64,000 nt of DNA from Spirosoma telluris (GTDB lineage Bacteria; Bacteroidota; Bacteroidia; Cytophagales; Spirosomataceae), in assembly GCA_003259005.1 (NCBI GenBank), contig QLII01000001.1, positions 5,224,501-5,288,500 on the forward strand, in the 5' to 3' direction. Each line of letters begins with the position of its first letter. Position 1 is the first letter of the stretch. Made by a program: the position numbers and the translations under genes. Of the stretch, positions 48,451 through 56,006 are shown piece after piece. Below the pieces are notes generated by a model that saw only the letters and a list, made by a program, of their open reading frames with translations, did no database searches and was not told the DNA's origin.

Positions 48451-50517
48451 ATGAGACATATAAAACACACCATACTACTGGTATTTCTGGTAGGCCTCCT
48501 GTTTCCCGCTTTCGCCCAATACACTATTCGCGACACTAAAGCCATTCCGCTTCATGGTCAATGGGTATTTGCGATGGACCCGATGGACGTTGGCGAAAAG
48601 GCGAAGTGGTATCGGGAAGATGCACCACTAGGACGCTGGAATAAAGTGACCGTTCCTCACTGTTTCTCGGTCGATCCGCGCTATCAGTTTTATACGGGCA
48701 CGGCCTGGTACCGCCGGACTTTCCCCTGGCAACCAACTGCAGGTAAGCGGGTGCTCCTTCATTTAGATGCGTCGTATTATGAAACAGCGATCTGGATCAA
48801 TAACCAGAAAGTGGGCACCCACGAAGGCGGCTACACGCCCTTTCAGTTCGATGTAACGAGCTTTTTAAAGGCCGACAACAATACGATTGCCATTTCGGTC
48901 AACAACAATACATGGCGCGTCGGTACCATTCCCGGAGCTAAAGACAACAACGAACCCAACGACCCATTTCCGGGCTGGGTAAACTACGGCGGCCTTATTC
49001 GACCCATCTACTTAACTGTAAAGCCAGATGTATATGTCGAAAATGTAAAAACGGAAGCCATGCCAGACCGGGACGCCGGACCGCTAGCCAAAGGCACGGC
49101 TACGCTGAAAATTAAAACCCGAATTCGTAATGCAAGTGGACAGGCCGTTACACCAAAACTGGCCTTTCGGGTGGAACAGAATGGCAAACCCATTACGCTT
49201 AGCTGGAAACAGCAACCGGGCACTATAGCTGCCAATCAAACCGCCGTACTAGAAGCCGAAACCGTCCTAAAAGCAACTGACGTAAAACTGTGGAGCATCG
49301 ACCAGCCAACCTTGTATGATTTACAGGTAGTGGCCGCAACAGATACAGTCCGCACGCACTTCGGAATTCGTAAAGTGGAAGTTCGCGACACACAGATACT
49401 GCTAAACGGACAACCCATTAAAGTGGCGGGCGGCAATCGCGTGGTCGATCATCCCGGTTTGGGATCGCTGGAGCCCGACTGGCTGGTTGAAAAAGACCTG
49501 CGGCTAATGAAAGAAGCTGGTATGGAGCTTCACCGGCTAACCCATTACACACCCTCCGAAACCATCTACGACTGGGCCGACCGCAACGGGATGCTCATAA
49601 TCAGCGAAGCCGGGAATTGGCAGTTGACGCCACGAGAAATGGATAATGATACCATCCGCACGAAATTCCGTCAACAGTTCCGCGAGATGGTCGAGCGCGA
49701 CTGGAATCACCCTTGCGTGATTGCGTACAGCGTGGGCAATGAGTATCTCTCCGAGCAGCCTGCCGGGCAGCGCTGGACCAAAGACATGATTGCCTATGCC
49801 CGTGAACTCGACCCAACGCGTCTGTACACCTTTGCGTCGATGCGACTGAATACATTACCCAAAAAGCCGGAAGATGAAGCTAGCCAATACTGCGATTTCA
49901 TTTCGACGAATACCTACGGAAATCACCTTACTATCCTGAAACATATCCATTCACTCTATCCCGACAAACCCATTTTCATTAGTGAATATGGCACCCGAGC
50001 TGACGGCAAAGATGGAGAAGCAGGGCAGGTTACACATCTTGAGAAGTTTCTCGCCGATGTTCGTCAATTGCCTTACGTGGTGGGGGCTTCGTGGTGGTCG
50101 TTTAATGATTATCTGAGTCGGCACGACGGTACCAACCCAGATGGGACGCGCCCGTGGGGACTGGTCCGGTGGGATCGGTCAAAGCGACCACTTTACCAAA
50201 CGCATCAGACCGGAATGGCCCCGGTTACTATTGAAAAAATCAGTTGGGAAACGGGTAGCGAGGGGGTTCATACCTTAAAACTACGGATCACGGCCCGCAA
50301 CGATTTCCCGGCCTATGCCATCCGGAATTATTCACTGAAAACGAACAACAAAGCTATTCCTATCCCCGACCTTCAACCGGGCCAACAGGCCGATTTAAGC
50401 ATTCCCGTTCGTGGTTTCGACAAAACACTGATGGTGGAAATCATAAAACCAACGGGCTTCCCTATTCTTACACAAACGATTGATTTAACGAATGATACGC
50501 GAACAAGCAGCCGATAA
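48451..50517 (+). CDS. Glycoside hydrolase family 2 enzyme, secreted
   Basis: 688 residues. Signal peptide MRHIKHTILLVFLVGLLFPAFA; GH2 sugar-binding jelly roll (YTGTAWYRRTFPW, HLDASYYETAIWINNQKVG), immunoglobulin-like middle, then the TIM barrel. The acid/base Glu431 is in AYSVGNEYLSEQP and the nucleophile Glu512 in FISEYGTRADG. This arrangement fits beta-glucuronidase or beta-galactosidase type activity; beta-glucuronidase is slightly favoured by the compact size, but that is inference. The last 26 bases overlap the start of the FAD oxidoreductase gene, so the two are translationally coupled. Confidence 0.9.
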   Translation: MRHIKHTILLVFLVGLLFPAFAQYTIRDTKAIPLHGQWVFAMDPMDVGEKAKWYREDAPLGRWNKVTVPHCFSVDPRYQFYTGTAWYRRTFPWQPTAGKRVLLHLDASYYETAIWINNQKVGTHEGGYTPFQFDVTSFLKADNNTIAISVNNNTWRVGTIPGAKDNNEPNDPFPGWVNYGGLIRPIYLTVKPDVYVENVKTEAMPDRDAGPLAKGTATLKIKTRIRNASGQAVTPKLAFRVEQNGKPITLSWKQQPGTIAANQTAVLEAETVLKATDVKLWSIDQPTLYDLQVVAATDTVRTHFGIRKVEVRDTQILLNGQPIKVAGGNRVVDHPGLGSLEPDWLVEKDLRLMKEAGMELHRLTHYTPSETIYDWADRNGMLIISEAGNWQLTPREMDNDTIRTKFRQQFREMVERDWNHPCVIAYSVGNEYLSEQPAGQRWTKDMIAYARELDPTRLYTFASMRLNTLPKKPEDEASQYCDFISTNTYGNHLTILKHIHSLYPDKPIFISEYGTRADGKDGEAGQVTHLEKFLADVRQLPYVVGASWWSFNDYLSRHDGTNPDGTRPWGLVRWDRSKRPLYQTHQTGMAPVTIEKISWETGSEGVHTLKLRITARNDFPAYAIRNYSLKTNNKAIPIPDLQPGQQADLSIPVRGFDKTLMVEIIKPTGFPILTQTIDLTNDTRTSSR

Positions 50518-52771
50518 ACGAACGCCAAAAACTATTCGCCATGATGCCGACCTGATTGTTGTTGGCGGAGGGCTATCGGGCGTTTGCTGCGCCATTACGG
50601 CTGCCCGGGCGGGCATCCGGGTTGTGCTCGTACAGGACCGACCCGTTCTGGGCGGCAACTCATCATCCGAAGTTCGGCTATGGGTATTGGGCGCTACCTC
50701 ACACATGGGCAATAACAACCGATGGGCACGCGAAGGCGGGGTTATTGATGAGTTACTGCTCGAAAACCTGTACCGTAACCCGGAGGGTAACCCTTTAATT
50801 TTCGACACCATATTGCTGGAGAAAGTAGTACTGGAACCCAACATCACGCTGCTGTTGAATACGGTAGTGTACGAAGTTGAGAAATCAAACACCGAGACGA
50901 TTAGTGGCCTCAAAGCATTCTGTAGTCAAAACAGCACGGCCTATGATCTGGTAGCTCCGCTTTTCTGCGATGCCTCGGGTGATGGTATTGTTGGGTTTCA
51001 GGCGGGTGCCGCCTTCCGAATGGGTGCCGAACGGCAGGACGAGTTTGGCGAGAAGTTCGCCCCTACAGAAGAATATGGCGAGTTACTGGGGCATTCCCTC
51101 TACTTCTACACGAAAGACACTGGTCGACCCGTCCGTTTCGTTCCGCCAGCTTATGCGTTGGATGATATTACCAAAATACCCCGTTACAAACGCTTCAACG
51201 CGCAGGAATATGGCTGTCAACTCTGGTGGATTGAGTATGGTGGCCGCTTAGACACGGTTCACGACACCGAGACCATCAAGTGGGAACTTTGGAAAGTCGT
51301 GTACGGCGTCTGGAATTACATCAAAAACTCAGGTCAGTTTCCCGAAGCCGAAACGATGACGCTCGAATGGGTCGGGCAGATTCCGGGCAAGCGCGAGAGT
51401 CGCCGGTTCGAGGGTGATTATATGCTGAGACAACAGGACGTCGTTGAGCAGCGAACGCATCCCGATGCGGTAGCATTCGGCGGCTGGTCGATTGATTTAC
51501 ACCCGGCCGATGGCATTTTTTCCGAGAAACCGGGCTGCAATCAATGGCATAGCAAAGGCATTTACCAGATTCCCTATCGCTCTTTGTACAGTCATAACAT
51601 TAAGAATCTGTTTCTGGCCGGGCGTATCATCAGTGCTTCACACGTAGCCTTTGGGTCGTCTCGGGTGATGGCTACGAGTGCACACGTTGGGCAGGCCGTA
51701 GGCATGGCATCTGTGCTTAGTACGCGCAATCACCTGCTGCCACGCGACCTGACTGAGCCTACTCACATGCATGTGCTACAACAGGAGTTGCTGAAAGCTG
51801 GCCAGCATATTCCGGGTATCAACCTTCAGGACGACGATGACCTCGTGCACCAGGCAAAAGTGTCGGCGTCCAGCGAATTTGTCCTGAGTGAGCTACCGCC
51901 CGATGGCCCTTTGCTACCGCTGACCTCTTCGGCAGCCCAGATGTTGCCTTTGCCAGTTGGCTATGTTCCGCAAATGACCGCCTTCGTAACCGCCGATCAG
52001 GATACAACGCTAACTGTTGAACTACGACGAAGCAGCAAGCCGTTGAACCATACGCCCGATGTAACGCTGGAAACATTGAGCATACCAGTACGGAAAGGCA
52101 AACAGGAGTTGAATCTGCCCTTTACAAGCCAGCTATCAGAACCGCAATATGTGTTTGTCATGTTCATAAAAAACGAACACATTCATTTGCAATACAGCCA
52201 GATGCGCGTTACAGGTGTTCTTTCGGTTTTTAATAAGATTAACCCAGCGGTTTCAAATTATGGGAAACAGGAGCCAACTGAGGATATTGGTGTGGATACG
52301 TTCGAGTTCTGGTGCCCTGAGCGCCGACCGGCGGGCCATAATATTGCCCTTCGCGTTCAATCCGGTATTCGATTGTTCAGTCCAGCAAACGTTCGAAATG
52401 GAGTCCAAAGGCCAACTAACCAACCCAATGCCTGGGTGGCAAAGGTTGACGACGCAAATCCTACGCTAACGCTGAGTTGGCTAACTCGACAAAAAATTAG
52501 CCGTGTGGAACTGCGATTCGACACCGATTTCGACCACCCATTGGAAACGGTTATTATGACTCATCCTGAAACCGTCGGTCCCTTCTGTGTGCAGGAATAT
52601 GTAATCTGCAACGACCAACAGGAACGTATTTTTCACCAGCCGCACAATCATCAGACCAGCAACACCATTCGATTTGATCAGCCAATAGAAACGAGTAGCT
52701 TAACGATACATTTGAAGAAAAATGACGGGCTGGCACCGGCTTCGCTGATGGAGATCCGGTGTTATAGCTAG
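50492..52771 (+). CDS. FAD-dependent oxidoreductase (FAD_oxidored family), no signal peptide
   Basis: 759 residues. The N-terminal FAD domain begins ADLIVVGGGLSGVCCAITAARAG (GGGLSG at 25-30), with VQDRPVLGGNSSSEVRLWVL, GKRESRRFEGDYML and NLFLAGRIISASHVAFGSSR. About 300 C-terminal residues (from about 460) are beta-rich with discoidin-like character. It resembles the secreted enzyme at 41194 but lacks a signal peptide, so it may be cytoplasmic. Substrate unknown, probably a sugar-derived compound taken in by the symporter. It ends the plus-strand operon; a 33-bp hairpin follows. Confidence 0.83.
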   Translation: MIREQAADKRTPKTIRHDADLIVVGGGLSGVCCAITAARAGIRVVLVQDRPVLGGNSSSEVRLWVLGATSHMGNNNRWAREGGVIDELLLENLYRNPEGNPLIFDTILLEKVVLEPNITLLLNTVVYEVEKSNTETISGLKAFCSQNSTAYDLVAPLFCDASGDGIVGFQAGAAFRMGAERQDEFGEKFAPTEEYGELLGHSLYFYTKDTGRPVRFVPPAYALDDITKIPRYKRFNAQEYGCQLWWIEYGGRLDTVHDTETIKWELWKVVYGVWNYIKNSGQFPEAETMTLEWVGQIPGKRESRRFEGDYMLRQQDVVEQRTHPDAVAFGGWSIDLHPADGIFSEKPGCNQWHSKGIYQIPYRSLYSHNIKNLFLAGRIISASHVAFGSSRVMATSAHVGQAVGMASVLSTRNHLLPRDLTEPTHMHVLQQELLKAGQHIPGINLQDDDDLVHQAKVSASSEFVLSELPPDGPLLPLTSSAAQMLPLPVGYVPQMTAFVTADQDTTLTVELRRSSKPLNHTPDVTLETLSIPVRKGKQELNLPFTSQLSEPQYVFVMFIKNEHIHLQYSQMRVTGVLSVFNKINPAVSNYGKQEPTEDIGVDTFEFWCPERRPAGHNIALRVQSGIRLFSPANVRNGVQRPTNQPNAWVAKVDDANPTLTLSWLTRQKISRVELRFDTDFDHPLETVIMTHPETVGPFCVQEYVICNDQQERIFHQPHNHQTSNTIRFDQPIETSSLTIHLKKNDGLAPASLMEIRCYS

Positions 52772-52783
52772 CTTGAAGCATTG

Positions 52784-52857
52784 TAGATTCTCTGGGTTCT
52801 TTTGATGCTGATTGCTATTGGACTAGCAATCAGCATCAAAAGAACCCAGAGAATCTA
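52784..52857. terminator. 33-bp perfect inverted repeat between convergent genes
   Basis: Arms 52784-52816 and 52825-52857 are exact complements (starting TAGATTCTCTGGGTTCTTTT) with an 8-base loop. It fills the gap between the convergent FAD and GMC oxidoreductase genes and is a likely bidirectional terminator. It shares TTCTTTTGAT and GATTCT words with 6523-6610 and 22891-22955. Confidence 0.8.
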
Positions 52858-52868
52858 AATTTAGAGAC

Positions 52869-54602
52869 TTATAAATCACCCCGTTTCAACGCTTTCACCG
52901 CGTAGTCTGCCGCTCGAGCAGATAAGGCCATGTAGGTTAACGATGGATTCTGACAAGGCGACGAGGTCATGGCGGCCCCATCAGTACAGAATACGTTTTT
53001 AACCACATGATGCTGATTGAACTTATTGAAGACCGAGTTTTTCGCGCTAGTACCCATGCGTGCCGTTCCCATTTCATGGATGCTTAGGCCCGGATGCGCC
53101 TGACTGTCGAAACCTTTTATGTTTGAGAAGCCTGATTTTTCCAGCATTTGAACGGCCTGATCGTGGGCATCTTTTCGCATGAGCGTTTCATTGTCGCGAT
53201 AATGAACATCCATTTTCAGAACAGGTTGGCCCCATTTGTCTTTTAGTTCATCAGTCAGGTAGACCCGGTTATCTTCATACGGCATACACTCACCAAAGGC
53301 ATCGAGGGTAATTTTCCAGGTGCCAAACTGCGTGGCTTTTTCTTTAAAATCGGCCCCAAAACCTTCTTCATGGTAGGCATGATCCCAGTTTTCGCGGTTG
53401 GTATATACCTCAAACCCGTAGCCCCGCTTGAAAGCCTGTTTCTCCTGGCCAGCCAGGTTCCGAAAACGGGGAATGTATAACCCCGCCGGATGACGCCCGT
53501 AGTAGTATTTATCTAAATCGTGGTCATAGTCAGCCGTAGCCCCAACGTGAAAATGGTGATCCATGAGGTTACGACCTAGTTGCCCACTATCGTCCATGCC
53601 ATTCGGAAACTGCTTCGATGTAGAGTTCATCAAAATATAAGTAGAACCCAGGGCAGATGCATTCAGGAAAATGATATTGGCCTTAAACTCATGCCATTGG
53701 TGCGTTTGCTCATCAATGACCCGAACGCCCGTTGCTCTTCCCGTCTTCTCATCGTAGATAATTGAATTGACGATAGAATGGGGCCGAACGGTAAGCCGTT
53801 TGGTTCGGCGGGCAGCGGGCAAGGTTGCCGATTGTGTGCTGAAATAAGCGCCGTATGGACAGCCTCGCATACACAGGTTCCGATATTGGCACTTTGCCCT
53901 TCCCAGGTTCATTTGTTCCTGCGTAGGTGCCGTCAGGTGAGCTGCCCGCGCCGAAATTACCTTCCGATCGGGGAAACCGTTATTCACTGCCTGGCGAAAA
54001 TGGGCTTCCACGCAGTTATCGGGCATGGCGGGTTGAAACTGACCGTCGGGCAGATGTGGAAGTCCATCACGGCTTCCGGCAATTCCGGCAAACTTTTCCA
54101 CGTAGTCGTACCAAGGTGCAATGTCTTTATAGCGAATGGGCCAGTCGGTAGCAATGCCCTCTTTTGCATTTGCTTCAAAATCAAGGTCAGAAAACCGGAA
54201 CGAATAGCGCCCCCACATCAACGACTTCCCACCTACCTGATAGCCACGAATCCAGTCGAACGGTTTTTCTTCAACATAAGGATTTTCCAGATCATTGACG
54301 AAATACTGGTGGGTAGCTTCAGTGATGGAGAAACCTGTCCGATTTTGCACTGGATAGCGTTTCAGCAACTCCAAGGGCATAGCCTGATTATGGTGCGGGA
54401 AGTCCCACGGATTTAGGGTAGCCGTGTGATAATCTTTGACGTGCTCAACCATCCGCCCCCGTTCGAGAAGCAGTACATTGAGTCCTTTTTCGCAAAGTTC
54501 CTTTGCTGACCACCCTCCGCTAATTCCTGAGCCGACAACAATGGCATCGAATTTCTTTCCGGATGGAATTGGAGATTGTATAGACGCTTGGGATTGATTC
54601 AT
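52869..54602 (-). CDS. GMC-family FAD oxidoreductase
   Basis: 577 residues. FAD-binding site DAIVVGSGISGGWSAKELCE, a GMC middle motif GYQVGGKSLMWGRYSFRFS, a Cys-rich segment CQYRNLCMRGCPYGAYFSTQ and the C-terminal active-site region IHEMGTARMG with NPSLTYMALSARAA. It resembles the catalytic subunit of gluconate 2-dehydrogenase/glucoside 3-dehydrogenase-type enzymes, which oxidise sugar hydroxyls and usually have a small subunit (gluconate 2-dehydrogenase subunit 3) encoded beside them. I find no such gene here. The start is the ATG at 54602. No clear signal peptide, but the small subunit normally carries the export signal. Confidence 0.87.
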   Translation of the reverse strand: MNQSQASIQSPIPSGKKFDAIVVGSGISGGWSAKELCEKGLNVLLLERGRMVEHVKDYHTATLNPWDFPHHNQAMPLELLKRYPVQNRTGFSITEATHQYFVNDLENPYVEEKPFDWIRGYQVGGKSLMWGRYSFRFSDLDFEANAKEGIATDWPIRYKDIAPWYDYVEKFAGIAGSRDGLPHLPDGQFQPAMPDNCVEAHFRQAVNNGFPDRKVISARAAHLTAPTQEQMNLGRAKCQYRNLCMRGCPYGAYFSTQSATLPAARRTKRLTVRPHSIVNSIIYDEKTGRATGVRVIDEQTHQWHEFKANIIFLNASALGSTYILMNSTSKQFPNGMDDSGQLGRNLMDHHFHVGATADYDHDLDKYYYGRHPAGLYIPRFRNLAGQEKQAFKRGYGFEVYTNRENWDHAYHEEGFGADFKEKATQFGTWKITLDAFGECMPYEDNRVYLTDELKDKWGQPVLKMDVHYRDNETLMRKDAHDQAVQMLEKSGFSNIKGFDSQAHPGLSIHEMGTARMGTSAKNSVFNKFNQHHVVKNVFCTDGAAMTSSPCQNPSLTYMALSARAADYAVKALKRGDL

Positions 54603-54661
54603 GATAGTTAAACGCAGAGGGTGCCAAGGTAAGCGCAAAGGATGCGGAGTTTTTTATAAAT

Positions 54662-55597
54662 TTACCGATTAGCGCCCTGCAAAAAAGCGGCAATTTCCAT
54701 CCCCCAGGCAATGCCGATGTGAATGAGTAATCCGCCCCAGATGCTTCGTGTACTCAATGCCAGTACGCCGAGTAAATAACCACCAAACAGCGAGGAAACT
54801 GCCTCTCCTAGCGGCCGTCCAAAGTGAATGGAACAGTACCAGACAACCATCGGCAACACCGCGCCATGTCCTAGTACTCGACTCATGCCAATAACGAGGA
54901 ACCCCCGAAAAAGTAGCTCCGTCGGCACGAAATCCCAGCCGTAACAGAGTTCATACACGAGAGCAGTTACCCACTCGGGTACACCGAAAAACTCGTTGGC
55001 ATTGGTATCATGATAGGTTGGGTACGATTGCAGGAAATCCGGCTGAAACGACGCCAGTGTTATAAGCGGAATCATCAGAGCCAGCATCAATGCATATAAT
55101 ACCAACCCCTTTCGCTTTGGAGCCATACCGTAAAAGTTGCTAGGGTATGGATCGGCAAATTTGTAGAACAGATAAAGGGGTAGCACAATTGTCAACACAG
55201 ATTGCAGATTATGCAGGCAGTAATAGGCAAACACATAAATCTGCCCGTCGAAGATCTGCCGACTCCACTCGCTGTGTCCGTAAAAGCCAGCATAAATCGA
55301 ATAGGCAATCAGAGCAATGCCACTCCGAAGCCAGAACTCCCGATTGCGCCAGATGTCGGGTCGGTGGTGGAAGTGCGTCCAGAGCCAGACACTGCCGTAG
55401 TAGGCTGTTGCGTATAGACAGAAATACAAAACCGGCCAGATCGGCTTACCCTGAAAAGAGTCGATGTACGAATCTTCGAGGTCGAGGTAGAAGTTGACGA
55501 TGAGCAGCAATGCGACCCAGGCAGCCGTTGCTAAATAAAGGTCAAGCCGAAAGTCGGTGCGGAGATGGTTGCGTAGGTCTTGCCAGAGGGCTTTCAC
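54662..55597 (-). CDS. CPBP family intramembrane metalloprotease
   Basis: About 311 residues from a GTG at 55597. Roughly eight membrane helices. CPBP/CAAX-like motifs: EExxxR-type as FVPTELLFRGFLVIGMS, then IHFGRPLGEAVSSLFGG, and a third His region GLLIHIGIAWGME. Bacterial members cleave lipoprotein-like or bacteriocin-related substrates; the target here is unknown. An ATG at 55657 would extend it, but that ATG lies in a palindromic repeat and gives a leader (MRFLLRRNDKKRF) that is translated repeat. It is on the same strand as the GMC gene, 59 bases upstream of it. Confidence 0.75.
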   Translation of the reverse strand: MKALWQDLRNHLRTDFRLDLYLATAAWVALLLIVNFYLDLEDSYIDSFQGKPIWPVLYFCLYATAYYGSVWLWTHFHHRPDIWRNREFWLRSGIALIAYSIYAGFYGHSEWSRQIFDGQIYVFAYYCLHNLQSVLTIVLPLYLFYKFADPYPSNFYGMAPKRKGLVLYALMLALMIPLITLASFQPDFLQSYPTYHDTNANEFFGVPEWVTALVYELCYGWDFVPTELLFRGFLVIGMSRVLGHGAVLPMVVWYCSIHFGRPLGEAVSSLFGGYLLGVLALSTRSIWGGLLIHIGIAWGMEIAAFLQGANR

Positions 55598-55626
55598 GTA
55601 GGAGATTGAAGTGATGTGAAACCGTT

Positions 55627-55707
55627 TTTTGTCATTCCGACGCAGGAGGAATCTCAAGCTTGATTAATACGCAACGTTGAGATTCCTCCTGCGTCGGAAT
55701 GACAAAA
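55627..55707. repeat. Palindromic repeat element, copy 2
   Basis: 31-bp perfect arms (55627-55657, TTTTGTCATTCCGACGCAGG...; complement 55677-55707) with a 19-base loop containing AAGCTTGATTA-type sequence. Same family as 39843-39939. It overlaps the longer possible start of the CPBP gene. Confidence 0.85.
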
Positions 55708-55803
55708 CGCCATTTATAGGAAAGCTACACGGTCATCTCAATCTTGTAACTCATCTAATAATTCTCTGGCCGATTTCAACTTAATTTTTCCCTGCTGATG
55801 AAG

Positions 55804-55971
55804 TTAAACCTGCTCCAGAGATTCTTTTAAGTCATTAATCCATTCCTGCTGCTCGGGCGTGAATGATTTTTTTTTAGGCTTAGACGTCGGTTCAGCCTTA
55901 AACTTTAGATTTTGCACAAGCTCCATGAAGAATTCAACCTTGTTATCTGGCACGCTTACTAAAATGTCCAT
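55804..55971 (-). CDS. Small antitoxin-like protein, possibly cut by an in-frame stop
   Basis: 55 residues from the ATG at 55971: MDILVSVPDNKVEFFMELVQ followed by a Lys-rich stretch and an acidic end (LKESLEQV). The style is that of short antitoxin or regulator proteins of Bacteroidota. Immediately after the TAA, in the same frame, translation would continue as LHQQGKIKLKSARELLDELQD and stop at 55738. That looks like the usual C-terminal part of such proteins, so the TAA may be a nonsense mutation or read error. No toxin gene adjoins it, so I do not call it a working toxin-antitoxin pair. Confidence 0.5.
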   Translation of the reverse strand: MDILVSVPDNKVEFFMELVQNLKFKAEPTSKPKKKSFTPEQQEWINDLKESLEQV

Positions 55972-56006
55972 ATCACATTCCATTTGTTGTAACAAATAAA
56001 CAGAAA

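Noticed and set aside
53778..54416. 212-codon plus-strand open frame inside the GMC oxidoreductase gene
   Set aside because: Antisense to a clear GMC domain; composition is that of a shadow frame.
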